A stretch of DNA of 64,000 nucleotides from Micractinium sp. NFX-FRZ (taxonomy: Eukaryota > Chlorophyta > Trebouxiophyceae > Chlorellales > Chlorellaceae), in assembly GCA_029339195.1 (NCBI GenBank), contig JAPTJF010000116.1, forward strand, positions 1 through 64,000, given 5' to 3'. The first letter of the stretch is position 1; each line of letters opens with the position of its first letter. Of this stretch, positions 22,625-34,011 are shown piece after piece. The notes under the pieces are model-generated. The model was not told the origin of the DNA. It did not search any database and saw only the letters and a list, made by a program, of their open reading frames with translations. Position numbers and translations under genes: made by a program.

Positions 22625-23465
22625 GGTGTCGGATAGCTGCGGGTGGGCTTGGGGGCCAGCAACACGGGCAAAGTGCGGCGGCTGGCGGTGGCGGCTACGA
22701 GCGGCGGCAGTGTGTATATGTCCACAGCGGAGCGCAAAGCTGCCCTGCGCCTCCTGGATGTAACGAAGTGCTCTGAAGGGGTTTGGTGGCTTTGAAGGGG
22801 ACTTTCGGGGAAGTCTTGAGATCGGATGTCACCCAACGTCAGGGTCTTCCCTCAGCCCGATGCAACGACAGTTATTGGGACTCTGCTGGAGCCCGAGGAA
22901 GAGGCGAGAACCACTTTCGGGCGCCAAGGTCCCGATGCCAGCTTGGCTTCTCATGCAGGGGCTGCCATGCCCCCGAAACATCGCCCTTTCGCTCCTCCTT
23001 AGTGGTGGCAGCATCCAAGCTAGCTGACAAACATCTCCTGCACCTCCCTGCCGCTCCCAGCCTGGAGCGCCGACACTGCCCCGACATTCAAGGCCTTGGC
23101 GGGGCCTCCCTCCCCTTGCCCGTGCTTTGATTGTGTGCACGAGTCTGTCAGCGGCGGCTCAGCCCAGTAAGAGCGCGGCTTGTGCCAAGGTTACGTGAAA
23201 GGTATGCATGGTGTCCCGCCCCGTCGCCTGCCGCCCGCCCTCGCTCTCATCTCGGCGAGGGCTCTCATCTCGGCACCAGCATCTCTCTTTTGCTTCCCGC
23301 CTGGTTATCAGCGGCCCTCGGCATCGCATCTTTATGGCCTTCCCACCACTGTTTCCTGATGCAGGCTGCCCCCCAGCCAGCACCCAGCAGCCCCGCCCCG
23401 CGCCTGGAACATCGTCACGTCATCCCCGGCACCCCAGCGGCAGCCTCACGTTTGCCTTGCCCCCA
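22625..23465. promoter_or_regulatory. Divergent intergenic region
   Basis: This 840-bp stretch separates the start codons of the EGF-like gene (-) and the DUF6544-like gene (+), and should hold both promoters. The frame of the plus-strand gene is open upstream to 23208 with further ATGs at 23208 and 23334, so a longer N-terminus is possible. I see no other gene. Confidence 0.45.
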
Positions 23466-25700
23466 ATGAGGGCCCTGCCCCTGCGCCACATCGATGACAT
23501 AATATTAGGCCTGGTCGTGAGCCTGCTCAGCCTGGTGGGCCGGCTGCTGGGCGCTAGCTGGCGCCGCATGCTGGCCATCGCGCACCGCGTGGCGGCGGCG
23601 GTGGAGTGGGTGCTGGCGCTCTGCGTGCCCGGCTCCTTCCAGCTCGCCCACACGGTGGCCACCAGGTGAGGCACAGCACGGCACAGCAGGTATCTTTCTT
23701 TTGGAAGAGGAAGGCTTTGGCAGTTCATCCTTTGAGGACCAACACAAGTCTGCATACTGCGTGAGCAACTCTCGACAACTTGGCCCATCGCCTGTGGCCT
23801 GCCTCCTCCCACCCTGCCTCCCACCTGCCCCCACACCCCTGCCTCCTGCCAGGGTGCGCATGCTGCTGGAGCACTCGGCAGCCCTGGCGCTCCAGGAGCT
23901 GGAGGAAGAGCCGCTGCAGCGCCGCCTGGCGGGCCTGCCGCCGCCCGTGGCGGCCTGCCTGCGAGCCGCGCTGGCGGAGCTGCCGCCGGGGGCGCCCGAC
24001 TTCAAGTGAGCAGTCTAACTCTGCGGCTTTGGAGTGGGGGGCCAGCGTGGGTGTTGCACACTTGGAAGTTGGAAGTTGGCGGCAAGCCTGGTGCCCTTGC
24101 ATAACGTACCAAGTATCTGCGCTCTTACCATTCATTCTCACCCACATTCAATGCCCTCAATCTTTACTATGCACTCCCACTGATACTATGTACCCGCCTA
24201 CCACCCCACCCCACCCCGCCGCCCTGCAGGCTGGCGCACCTCAAACTGGCGGGGCACATGCGCTTCGCACCGCCCAGCAGCGGCACACCCGCTCGCCCCC
24301 ACGGCGCCTGGCAGCGCCTGCAAGCCGACTGCTACCTGTGCCCCGCCGGCGGCAGCAGCAGCCCGGGATATGTGCTGAGCGCAGTGGTTCAGCTGGGGCC
24401 GTTCAGCTGGGTGCGCGGCTTTGCGTCCTTCATGCAGGGCAAGGGCAGCTCGCAGTGGAAGATGTGCAGGTGGGGGGCAGGGAGGGAGGGAGGGAGGGAG
24501 GGAGGGAGGGAGGGAGGGAGTGCACTGGGGGCGGGTGGGGCCCGGACGTTGGGGCAGCATGGCTGCGTCAGGGGGTGGGCGGCAGCAGGAGTGGGCATGG
24601 GCTGCTTGCGGAGGCTGCAGCGGGCCAGGGGGCTGCAGAGAGGCTAGCACTGCGTGGGCATAGAGCGGGGGAGGTGCTTGAAGGTGCTGGCAGCAGAGGA
24701 TGCCATTAACGAGGCTGCGCTGTCACCCTCTTTGCAGCCCCTTTCGGGCGCGCGACCTGGATGCCACCGGCGGTGTGCCGGGCAGCGCCCCGCTGGCGGC
24801 CTTTCTAGCACGTGAGCTCAAAGGGTGGTGTGGGGTTGGATAGGATGGCAGGTTGGGACAATGAATGGCAGGGCAACTCCATCTGCTGTGGCAGCTGCCT
24901 CTGTGTCACCTTGCAGTGTGGCGCCACGCCACCGACACCACTCCCCTCCCTGTTGAGTGCAGAGGCGCCGTGCTGCCCCACCGCGCTGCTGCCCAGCGCA
25001 ACGCTTCGGTGGAGGGCCATCAACGAGAGCTCGGGTGAGCCAGCACCTAGGCAGCAATCGATTGTTGGCTGACTGTTTTGTGGGAATGGTCGCGTCGATT
25101 GCTGCCCCATGCACTTGTGCGGACACTCTGCTTGCCACTAGCCCCTGCCCCTCCGTGAATGTTACAAGCGTGCCTGCCGATTGAAGAATGCTACAGTACG
25201 AATGCCACGTGCCCGTCCCGCTGGTGCACATCACAAGCCTTCTTAAAAGCTTGCCGCACTGCTGCTGCCCCCTCCTCCGCGTGCCCCGTTGCCATGCAGC
25301 CGAGGCAATCGTGCGTGGCGACGGCTCCGAGGCCTCCGCCATCTATCATTTCGACCGCATGGGGCGCATCGTAAAGGCGGCACTGGCCAGCCCCTCCACA
25401 GGAGGCAGGGCGGGGGCCGGCCTGCCCATGTTCATCGCGGCAGCATCCCGCGGCGCCGGCAGCCTGGCGGGCAGCGCCGTTGCTGGAGCTAGCGGCAGCG
25501 GCAGCGGTACAACCCCCCCCGCCGTGGTGCTGTACTACCGCCAGCACCAGCAGCGGTGCGGCATGCTGGTGCCCACGGAGCTGGAGGCTTGCTGGGGGGA
25601 GGAGGCCAGCTTCCTGCACTGTGATGTGCTGGACGTGTCTGCCTGGGGGTCGCTGGACATGGTGCCGGGACATGCCGCCCCGGGGGTCCCAGCTCAGTAG
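23466..25700 (+). CDS. DUF6544-like membrane-anchored protein
   Basis: Exons 23466-23665, 23853-24005, 24230-24469, 24738-24811, 24963-25034, 25300-25700; phases close, 379 aa. An N-terminal hydrophobic stretch (IILGLVVSLLSLVGRLLG) could anchor it. The C-terminal two thirds resemble bacterial DUF6544 proteins, which have an unknown beta-rich fold: W-x-L-x-AD (WQRLQADCYL), FSWVRGFASF, and above all ALLPSATLRWRAINESSAEA followed by SAIYHFDRMGRIVKAAL. Function unknown. I chose the ATG at 23466 because it gives the hydrophobic start; earlier in-frame ATGs exist (23208, 23334). The third intron begins with a long GGGA microsatellite next to the donor. The family call rests on remembered motif resemblance and should be checked with a profile search. 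Confidence 0.68.
24480..24520. repeat. (GGGA)10 microsatellite at an intron donor
   Basis: About ten GGGA units start 10 nt after the exon 3 donor (24470) of the DUF6544-like gene. Runs of GGG on the transcribed sense strand could form an RNA or DNA G-quadruplex beside the 5' splice site. Confidence 0.85.
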
Positions 25701-26201
25701 CTGGTATTGCACGCGGCGTTGGTCTGCCTGTGCTCATAGACCGTCTGCCTGCCTCCCTGCCTCGTTGCTTGCCTGCCCTTGCACTCGGGCCCTGCTTGCC
25801 TGTTCATTACGCACCGCGAGAGTGGCTTGCCTCCCCCCCTTCCGGCACCTTCATACTCCTGTTACATCCCCTTTCTAGCCTGTGTCACTGCATGCGTGCC
25901 TCTCTCCCCCCCTTCCGGCACCTTCATACCCCTGTCTAGATCCTCTTTCTGATCTGTTTCACTGCATGCTTGCCATCAGCCCCCCATGAGCAGAACCCGT
26001 CTCCTGCTTGGCCAAGCACCAATGAGATGCCTCTTCAGGCATGCTTCTCTACCTTCTGTTGCCTCTGCACACTTGCTTGCCCCACCCTCTCCTTGCACCC
26101 ACCCATGAGCCTGTGACACCCATGGGCCTGTCACAGCATGATTGCTAGTTTTGCGCCACAATTGCAACAGCAACAAAATGTGAGGTCAGACGAGGAGGCG
26201 C
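25701..26201. other. Convergent 3' region
   Basis: Intergenic region between the DUF6544-like gene (+) and the RsmI-type gene (-). It holds a diverged 73-bp tandem duplication (25828-25975). A reverse-strand TGTAA (plus TTACA, 25862-25866) could serve the minus-strand gene. No coding region is seen. Confidence 0.5.
25828..25975. repeat. Diverged 73-bp tandem repeat
   Basis: The core CCTTCCGGCACCTTCATA occurs at 25838 and 25911, with similar flanks ending in CACTGCATGC in both units. It lies in the 3' flank of the DUF6544-like gene. Confidence 0.75.
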
Positions 26202-28013
26202 TCACTCCTCTCCGCCTGCCTGCTGCGCCGGGCCCAGCGTGAGCGACAGCTGGTACACCCGTTTCCGGTTCTGCCCCAGCCGCTGCGCCACCGACCTGGC
26301 TGCTCCACTGGCCGACTCCCCCGCCGCCACCGCTTCCCGCAGCGCCGCCAGTATCTGCTCATCACCCAGCTCGCCGCCGCCCGCCGCTGCCGCCGCCGCC
26401 TCTGCACTGACCCCCTCTATCAGGAGCACAAACTCGCCACGTGGGCCTCGCTCGCTGAACTCTGCCAGTGCCTCTGCCAGCGTGCCCCGCCAAAACTCCT
26501 CGTGGCGCTTGGTGAGCTCCCGTGCGAGGCAGCAGCTGCGGGCAGGAGGATGGGGAGAGGGAGGGAGGGGTGAGTATGTGTGAGCATGAGAAGGGACAGC
26601 CAGTGTGGGGTAAAGCTGTGCGAATGCGGATGCATGCGCACACGCACATGCAAGCCTGAAACACGGCGTGAGCAGCAGTGCAATTCTTGCACAGCACAAC
26701 ACAGCATGAACAGCCAAGAATGCTTCTACGCCACAGGCACAGCAGCACAGGGCGGAGGACGGTGTACACGCACGGCGCAGCACACCACCACGCTCACCGC
26801 CGCTCAGGGCCCATCACTGCTGCCGCGTCCTGCAGCGCCGCCAGCAGGGAGTGTGGCGATACAAAGAACACAAGGGTGGCCTCCTGCCCGCTCAGCTTCC
26901 CAAACTGCTTCTGCCGCTGCCCCGACTTGGGCGCTGTGAAACCGCAGTACAAGAACTGAGTTGTGGGAAGTCCAGAGGCCACCACTGCCGCCAGTACTGC
27001 TGAGGCTCCAGGCACGGGGATGACGGGCAGGCCCGCCTCGGCGGCGGCGGCCACCAGGTGTGCCCCTGGGTCGTTGATGGCAGGGGTGCCGGCATCTGAG
27101 ACCTGGCACATAAGCACGGTGGGTGGGGGGCTTTGGATAGAGTGACGTGCACTTCTCCGGAATGAAAGCTGCTGGAAATTCAGTGAAATAGTGCACAGTG
27201 CTGGGAGACATCCTGAAACACAAGCTTAGCGGGTGGGGCTTTGGAGAGCGTAATTTGTTGCGCATGCTGGGAGACACCCTCACTCACCACAGCAATGGAT
27301 GCGCCCTGCTGCAACTGGCGCAGCACCTACGGAGGGTGCCCAGGGGGGATGCAGGACGGTGGCATGAGATATAAACGTTGAACCAGTGCAGTGAGAATGC
27401 AGCACCGGGCTGCATGCAGCATTGTAAATCCCAGGTTACAGGGATGGGCAACGCAGCAGGGCCAGCATATAGCTTGCACTGGGCCGTCTGCCCATAGCTG
27501 CCTGATGCGCTTGCCCAGGCCACCCCAGATTGGCCACCCCCCACCCCGCCCTCCCCGCCGCCTCACCATGTCCTCCTTCAGCTTCTCATTGTGCTGGTGG
27601 AAGCTGTGCAGCGGGGTGCGGATGCCAAAGTGGTTGAGCAGCTGCCGCGTGTGGCGGGTGTCCTCGGCCAGAACCATGCTGGCGGTGCGCAGCACACGCA
27701 GCGCACGAAGCGTGATGTCCTCCAGGTTCCCAATTGGGGTGCTGACTATGTACAGGCCTGGGGCCAGCGGCTCGGCGGCAGCAGCAGCGGTGGTGGGGCC
27801 GCCGGGCCAATCAGCGGCGGCAGCCGCTCCGTCGTCGTCACTGGCGGCACCACCGCTGCCAACACCGGCGGCCGCAGCCCAGCTGCGCCTGTTATGCCCC
27901 GGCTGCGCCGTCTGCCTGTGTAACGTCCACTGGTGCATTACCGGCTGGAAGGAGCGCAGGCTGGTGAGCTGCTGGGCGCGGCAGCAGGCCAGCCGGGCCA
28001 GAGGAGCTGCCAT
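26202..28013 (-). CDS. rsmI: Organellar 16S rRNA 2'-O-methyltransferase, RsmI type
   Basis: RsmI methylates the 2'-O of C1402 in bacterial-type 16S rRNA; a nuclear copy is expected to act in plastid or mitochondrial ribosomes. Exons in transcript order: 28013-27567, 27326-27288, 27102-26798, 26535-26202; phases close, 374 aa. Tetrapyrrole-methylase fold motifs are complete: [89 protein letters not shown]. About 90 N-terminal residues before the domain are Ala/Arg-rich with few acids and look like a transit peptide ([15 protein letters not shown]). An earlier in-frame ATG exists at 28157. Intron 2 is made of two diverged repeats of about 110 bp. Confidence 0.9.
27118..27284 (-). repeat. Intron built of two diverged ~110-bp repeats
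   Basis: Within intron 2 of the RsmI gene, CTTTGGATAGAGTGACG (about 27131) matches CTTTGGAGAGCGTAATTTG (about 27239), and GTGCTGGGAGACATCCT (about 27198) matches CATGCTGGGAGACACCCT (about 27264). The paired matches are consistent with duplicated intron segments. Confidence 0.6.
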
Positions 28014-29020
28014 CGCGAATGAAAGCCGGCTGCCGTGAGCCCTTTCGAGTGCAAATGGCGAGGCGCATATGCATGAGCCCACATGATTGACGATGTGGGA
28101 AGGCCCGGTGGCGGTGACAGCCTGGCGGCGGCAGCAGTGGCAACGAAGCAGCGCCACAGGCGCATGGGTTCACAGGCCCACCCAAACAGACAAAGTATGG
28201 ATGTGACATGAGACGTGCATTGTTTGCCCAAGAGGTTGAGGCGCGCAAAAGGCAGTGGAATCAGCAAGGCTCAAGAGCCGGCAGCGGCCTGCGCCTGCGC
28301 AAATGAACCTACGGCAAACGGCCCAAGCGAGCAGATACACACAGGTACACACTGTGGCAAAGAAGGCAACGTGGCTGTAGCAGCGATGGTGCAAGCAGGG
28401 TCTCGGGACAGTTCATGGCCTGTGTAGCCCTCTCCCAGCACAGACAGAGCATCTCCATTTGCTTTCTCCCATGGGAAAAAGGCGAACAAACGAGCTTGCT
28501 GGCCAAGAATGTGGAATTTAGGTAACCATCAAGGCCTCATGAAGGACGGAGGCAACGGCAAAGCCAGCAGCAGGCGCAACCGCACCTGCCTTGCGCTGGC
28601 GGGTACCGACAGCGGTGCTGTCCTGGCCAACTCATAGCGGTCGGCTGTGTTGTGATGAACAACAGCCATTGACACAAGACGTTAAATTAAGCAAAACTCC
28701 TCTATGCCAGGTTTCGAATCCACATGCATGTTCCACTGCAGCATTCATGGGGTGGATTAGGGTGTTCCGGGGTGCACGATCGCTCCCGCCGCTCAGTGCT
28801 GCGCTGGCGCCAGGCAGCGGCCGTCCAGGGACCCAAACCCGAACGACGGAGCCCCACTCACACGAGTTACGTGAGACAGCGCGCGTCTAAATCAATCTCC
28901 ACTTGCCCAGCTGCTCCCTGCACCCCACTCCAAAACCAGGTGGTGTGCGAGAAGCAGCTAGAACGCCCGACGACACCCGTCAGACGCAGCTGGGTGCTAG
29001 AGCAGCCGTAGGAGCCAGCC
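28014..29020. promoter_or_regulatory. Divergent intergenic region RsmI (-) / TIM50 (+)
   Basis: About 1 kb between divergent start codons, with an AT-richer patch near 28650-28760. A sequence resembling a tRNA T-loop (TTTCGAATCC, 28713) has no matching stems and is not a tRNA. No gene is supported. Confidence 0.45.
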
Positions 29021-29914
29021 ATGTTGCGGGGGGCGGTCGCAGGGTGGCGCACTCTGCAGCGCAGCGCAGCGAAGGAGGCCAAGGGCAGCCTGCAGCGCGC
29101 TTTCAGGTGCGGAGGGATGGTCAATTAGCGTTATGAACGCTGCACGGGTGTCGGTTTGCCTGCGGGTGACACTGGGGAGGGGCCCGCACCCGCCGCCGCC
29201 TGCTGCCTGCCGCCAGCCGCCTGCTGCATGTTGAAGGCCCCCTGCGCCGCTCCTGCAAACACCTTCTGAGCACTGGAGTTGCTGCACATGCGCTTGTCCC
29301 TCCCCTCTCATCCCCCCTCCCTTCCCACACACACACGCCACACTCCCTTCTGCCCTGCAGCGATGCAACGCCGCCGGCGGGCAGCCGCAGCCGGCTGAAC
29401 GCTCTCACAGAGGAGAGCGAGACGGCACACAAGCTGTTCGACAACGCCCGCCTGCCGCCAGAGCTCAGCCAGGCAGCTGCAGCAGGCAACGGCGGCGCCG
29501 CTGCCGCAGCTCCCAGGGCGGCAGCTGCGGCGGCGGCAGCTGATGCGGCAGCCCTTGATGCGATGGAGAACTCGGCGGTGGGCCGCGTGTTCAGTGTGCT
29601 GGGCAATGCACTCTTCTTTGGAGGCGTTGCGGCCGCCTCCTTCTTTGGATACTACACATACCGCTACGACGTGGATCAGGTGTGGGGGACTGCCGACGTC
29701 TTGTCTGGGCATGTATGGGGGTTTGGCAGTGGGGGGAGAAACATGCTGCCTGCATCAGGGTGGGAGGCAAGCGGGAGAGGAGGGGAGGGTGCAAGAGGTG
29801 GCACCTGAGGGGGCAAGGGGCGCTGCAGAGCAGGTGTAGCCGGTGCGGTGGAAGCCATGCCTTGCTCCACTGCCTTGCTTCCCAATACATGTGATCCACA
29901 CACCTGCCTCTACC

Positions 29915-29946
<32 letters not shown>

Positions 29947-32286
29947 ATTGCCTTGTACCTTCCTCCTGCCCACATTGATGTGCCGCTTGCATCTTCCTCC
30001 GCTGTCCTCCACCTCGTCATGTTCAGGTCGACCGCATGATTGTGGAGACGGAGGAGAAGCCGGAGAATGCGTTTGCAGGCAGCTCGGTGAGGGAGGGGTG
30101 GGGCCTGGTGAGAGGGCAGCGGTGCGTGCGTCGGCCGGCAGACTGGCAGAGGGGGGCTGGCGGAGACTGGAGAGGGGGCTGGTTGAAGAGCAGGGGCAGG
30201 AGGGCGCAGGGCTGCCGGGTGGTGTGCCAGGGTGCGACGCGAAGAAGCCGGGTTTAGTTCCTCACTAGCAGGCACGGCTGCCAACGGCGGTCTACGGTCA
30301 CCACCCGGGGTGCCCTCCCACTCCCTTTCTCACCCACGCCAAACTCCTGTTTCCCCACCCCGCCTTCTTTGTCCCCCGCTCCTGCAGCTGTGGGTGCCGG
30401 TCATGCAGTGGTACGCGGGGCAGCGGCGGCAGCTGGAGGGCGAGATGAAGAAGTATGCAGACCCGCCCTCCGACCGCCTGCTGCCCGACCTGCCCCCCAA
30501 CGCGCGGCACATCAAAACGCTGGTGCTGGATCTGGACGACGTGCTGGTGCACTCCGAATGGACGCGCGGGCGGTGAGCGGGGGCTGCTAACTTGAAGGGG
30601 CTGGGCTAGTGCTGGACTCAGGTGATGGGAACTCTGCCGGGCAGGGGCGGAGCAAGGGCACTGCACAGGGGTGGGCTGGACCGATGATCCAATTTGGGGA
30701 GGGATGCGGCCCAATGCCGCCTCCTAGTCCCCCAGCCAACACCCTCTGAATCGTCTCCCCAGCCGTCATTTCTGCACGTTCCACTGCCTATTGTGAAGGA
30801 TCGCTTCCTTCATACTTCCTGAAGCACAGGGCGCAGCACCATGGGCTCCCTTGCACGTGCCTTCCTCGCCCACCCACCACCCTCCGCACCTCTCCCTCCC
30901 TCCCTCCCTCCCTCCGCTGCTGCAGTGGCTGGCGCACGTTCAAGCGTCCAGGCGCCGAGGACTTCATCCAGCACATGGCCCAGTACTACGAGCTGGTTGT
31001 GTACACCAGCCAGCTGCCCACGTATGCCGACCCCATACTGGACAGGCTGGACCCGCAGCGCATGATACAGTACAGGTGCGGCGGCGGCTCACCGGGGTGG
31101 GGGGCCGGTGCCAGGCGAGGGGTGGAGGGGAGAGGAGGTGGGAGGCGGGGGAGTAGGACCGGGGGTGCAATCAGAGAGGTGAGCACTTGAGGTAAGCAGC
31201 TGAGCAGGCAGAGGGTGGTGGTCTCGCGCCTTGCTCCCTTCCCCCCGCCCTGTCCCCCGCTCACAATCATCCCAGCCATCCCAGCCTCATAGCCTCACTC
31301 ACTGGGATTAACCGTCATCCACTGAGCTGTACCTGCAGGCTGTACCGCGACAGCACGCAGTACCACAACGGCAAGCACGTGCGCGACCTGTCCAAGCTGA
31401 ACCGTGACATGCGCCAGGTGCTGTTTGTCACCGCCGACAAGGACGCCTACCAGCTGCAGCCGGAGAATGCAATCAAGGTGGGCACGCACGCGTGACGATG
31501 GGGCTAAGCGAGGGAGGGTGCTGTGCAGGGGAGGATGTGGATGATGCAGTGCAAGGGCAGGTGCAATAGGGGGTAGGTCGGAGTGTGCCGCGTTGGGGCT
31601 CATGGTGGAAAGCAGCAGCAGCATGCTGGCGTGCATGTATGTGGCGGTGCACGTTCGGAAGGCAGACGACACTAGTTGCGTAGCCGGGCGCAGGCGCTGC
31701 GTGAGCCGACCCGCCTCCCGCAAGTGCTCCGCTCCCGCGCTCAGTGCCCCGCCCTCCCTGCTGCCCCCCACCCCGCCACACCCACCCGCCCCCTGCTCGC
31801 CTGCTTGCTTTCCCGCTTGAGTGCAGCTGAGCAAGGAGTGGAAGGAGGCGGACACGATGCTGCTGGATCTGCTGCCCTTCCTGGAGGCCGTTGTGCGCAC
31901 GCATGTGAGCTCGCCGGCTGAAGTGGGGGCGGCCCCCGCAAGGGTTTGGGCTGGCCCGTGCTGGACTTGCCCGCTCGCAATGGTTGTCTGCCTCCTGGCA
32001 CGCTGCCTGCCTTGCTACCGCCCACCTGGCTACCTCCTTTTTTGGTGCAACAGGAAGCGCGATACATCTCCGCTGCCTTTTGCTCTGAACTGCTCACCGG
32101 TACCCCCACATCTCTGCTGCCTCCCGATGTTGTCTGCAGGTGCCCGACGTGCGTGATGTGGTCAAGTCGTACGACGGGCAGGACATCCCCTCGGCCTTCC
32201 GCGACCGCATGAAGCGGGTGGCAGAGGAGGCGGAGAAGCGGCAGCAGCAGCCCAAGGGCTTCCTGGCGGGCCTGTCACGGCGATGA
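29021..32286 (+). CDS. TIM50: TIM50, mitochondrial presequence receptor
   Basis: TIM50 is the inner-membrane receptor of the TIM23 complex that takes over presequence proteins from TOM. Exons 29021-29106, 29361-29679, 30027-30086, 30388-30572, 30926-31075, 31339-31477, 31827-31904, 32140-32286; phases close, 387 aa. The N-terminus (MLRGAVAGWRTLQRSAAKEAK) is a basic mitochondrial presequence. After an Ala-rich linker, one membrane segment (LFFGGVAAASFFGYYTY, about 117-133) anchors the protein. The intermembrane-space part is an NIF/FCP1-like domain: KTLVLDLDDVLVHSEW, TFKRPGAEDFI, YYELVVYTSQ, LDRLDPQRMIQYRLYRDS, LFVTADKDAY. The phosphatase signature DxDxT/V reads DLDDV, so catalysis is unlikely, as in other TIM50 proteins. 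A TGTAA lies 126 nt after the stop codon. Confidence 0.95.
29916..29946. repeat. (CTG)10 microsatellite in TIM50 intron 2
   Basis: A pure trinucleotide run inside the intron 29680-30026, likely length-variable between strains. Confidence 0.9.
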
Positions 32287-32880
32287 TGAGCACGGCGGCA
32301 GCGGGAGCGATGTGGTGAAGAGGCATCCGGGTGTGGCAACGGGAGTTGTGCTCCTCCAGCAGATGCCGGGGCGCCTGTGCTTGCCCCACCCCAGCAATGC
32401 GCACACGCATCTGTAACTGCCACCAGTTAGAGTCCTGGGCTGCACACTGGTACCTGCCCATATGAGCGGCTGGCTTGGTGGCGCGATTGATGGCCAGCGG
32501 CAGGCGGCAATGCGAGTGGTGCTTTTGCCGGCAGGCCATGGCACGCTGCCTGCTCGATCCCCACCCCGCCAAATGCGGCGTTGACGCCGGCAGGGGAACC
32601 ACTTGCAAGTAATGCTTGGCTAGGCATGCCTGAAGCCTGCCTGATTTCATTGTGTGTCAGCAAATGCTGTGGAAGATACTTGTATATGCGTAGCAATGAG
32701 GGCAGTACAGGGAGCAAAAGAGCAAGCGTGGTGCGGGCACAAAAGAACAGCGGAGCGGGGGGGCGGACAAAGCAACAGGAGCAGGCTGGGAAAAGATCAA
32801 AAACGGAGCGCTGGGCAGAACCAAAGCAGCGGCTTTAGCTAGCAAGTAAGGAGAGAAAGCTACAGTGTCAGCAAGCCTGC
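32287..32880. other. Convergent 3' region
   Basis: TIM50 (+) and the small Lys-rich gene (-) converge here. TGTAA at 32412-32416 is the probable TIM50 poly(A) signal. No other feature seen. Confidence 0.5.
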
Positions 32881-33572
32881 CTATCCCTGCTTGCTGTCCT
32901 TCTTCTTCTTGCTCTTCTTGCCGTTGCCCTCGCTGCCGGCATCTCCCGCTGCTGCTGCCCCCTCCTCCGCTTTCCGCTTCTTCTTCTGCTTCTTCTCCTT
33001 GGCCCCTGCTGCTGCCCCCGCATCCTCCTCAACTGCTGCTGCTGCTGCTGCTGCTGCCGGGGCAGCTGCTGCCACATGTCCGTTGGCGCCGGCTGGCGCT
33101 TCGACGGCGGCGGCTTCCTGCTGCTGCGGTGCCACACCTGCAAGGTCTTCAAGCGCCGCCGCCGCTCGCTCTAGCGTGACGGAATCGTCGTGAGGGATGG
33201 ACCCATCATCCTGCAAGGGTCAAGGCACAGGGAAGTGGGGGCTTGGTCAGGCGCCACGCTGAGAGGGACACGCAGGCGGGCAGGCAGGTGGGCGGCAGGC
33301 AGGCGGGCAGGTGGAGGGGCAGTGCACTGGGCTCATGCAGGCGGCAGCTCACCGCAAGCTGACACACCTACTTGCAGGGTTCAAGAATACCAGCACTTTG
33401 CGACCAGCCCTCCCACACCGCAGCCCGCCCACTCCAGGCTTCACAGTTTGCGCACCTTGGCCAACAACGCGCGGATGCTGGCGGCGGCAAAGGCGGGCGG
33501 GCAGCGCGCGCGCTTGCCGGGCTGCGCGCGCACAAACACCCGAATGTCAGTGGGGGTAACAACATCTGCCAT
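32881..33572 (-). CDS. Small Ala/Lys-rich probable nuclear protein
   Basis: Two exons (33572-33456 and 33210-32881), joined at AAG|GTGCGC and CAG|GATGAT in phase 0, encode 148 aa. I do not recognise the family. The first 75 residues (RVFVRAQPGKRARCPP, SIRALLAK, SVTLERAAAALEDLAG) look helical and ordered. The rest is poly-Ala with two strong nuclear-localisation-like clusters, KEKKQKKKRK and KKSKKKK, near the C-terminus. This suggests a nuclear or nucleolar location. The start is the ATG of MADVVTPTDIRV. The exon 1 call rests on splice phase and sensible composition only. Confidence 0.6.
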
Positions 33573-34011
33573 GGTTGCTACCTAGAGCCTGACTGAGAAA
33601 GCTTGGAAATGAAGGGCCGGAGCGCGGGTGGCGGTGGCGGCGGCGGCAGTGGCGGCGGCAGCTGTTGCAGCTTTCGGCGCTGATGCCGGGCTCAGACGGC
33701 GTTGATAAAGGTCAAATTATTCGCGAGCAGCGATGCAGGGGTCAGGAAGTGCGCCAGAGGCTGCAGCGTGGGCATGCAAGATGACTTTGTCTTTGGGGGT
33801 ATCGGGAGGGTGCCGGGAGGCAGTGCTATGGGCTGTGGACGCCAATGCAATGCTACGGAAATGCCGCTGGCCTCGGGGCCGCCGCGGCCTGCTGGCCATG
33901 CACCACCCCAGCACCGCAGCAGCAAGATGATGGCTCGCGCTTGGTGGTTCAAGTGCCCGCCTCCCGCCTCCAGCGATCCCTTTCGTGGTTTGTGGACTGG
34001 TCGAAAGAAGA
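33573..34011. promoter_or_regulatory. Divergent promoter region
   Basis: 438 bp between the start codons of the Lys-rich gene (-) and plastid LPD (+). A GGC-repeat lies near 33625-33660. No further signal is clear. Confidence 0.45.

Noticed and set aside
28690..28760. Possible tRNA (TTTCGAATCC T-loop-like sequence)
   Set aside because: The bases on either side of the loop do not pair into a T-stem and no acceptor stem could be found at tRNA spacing.
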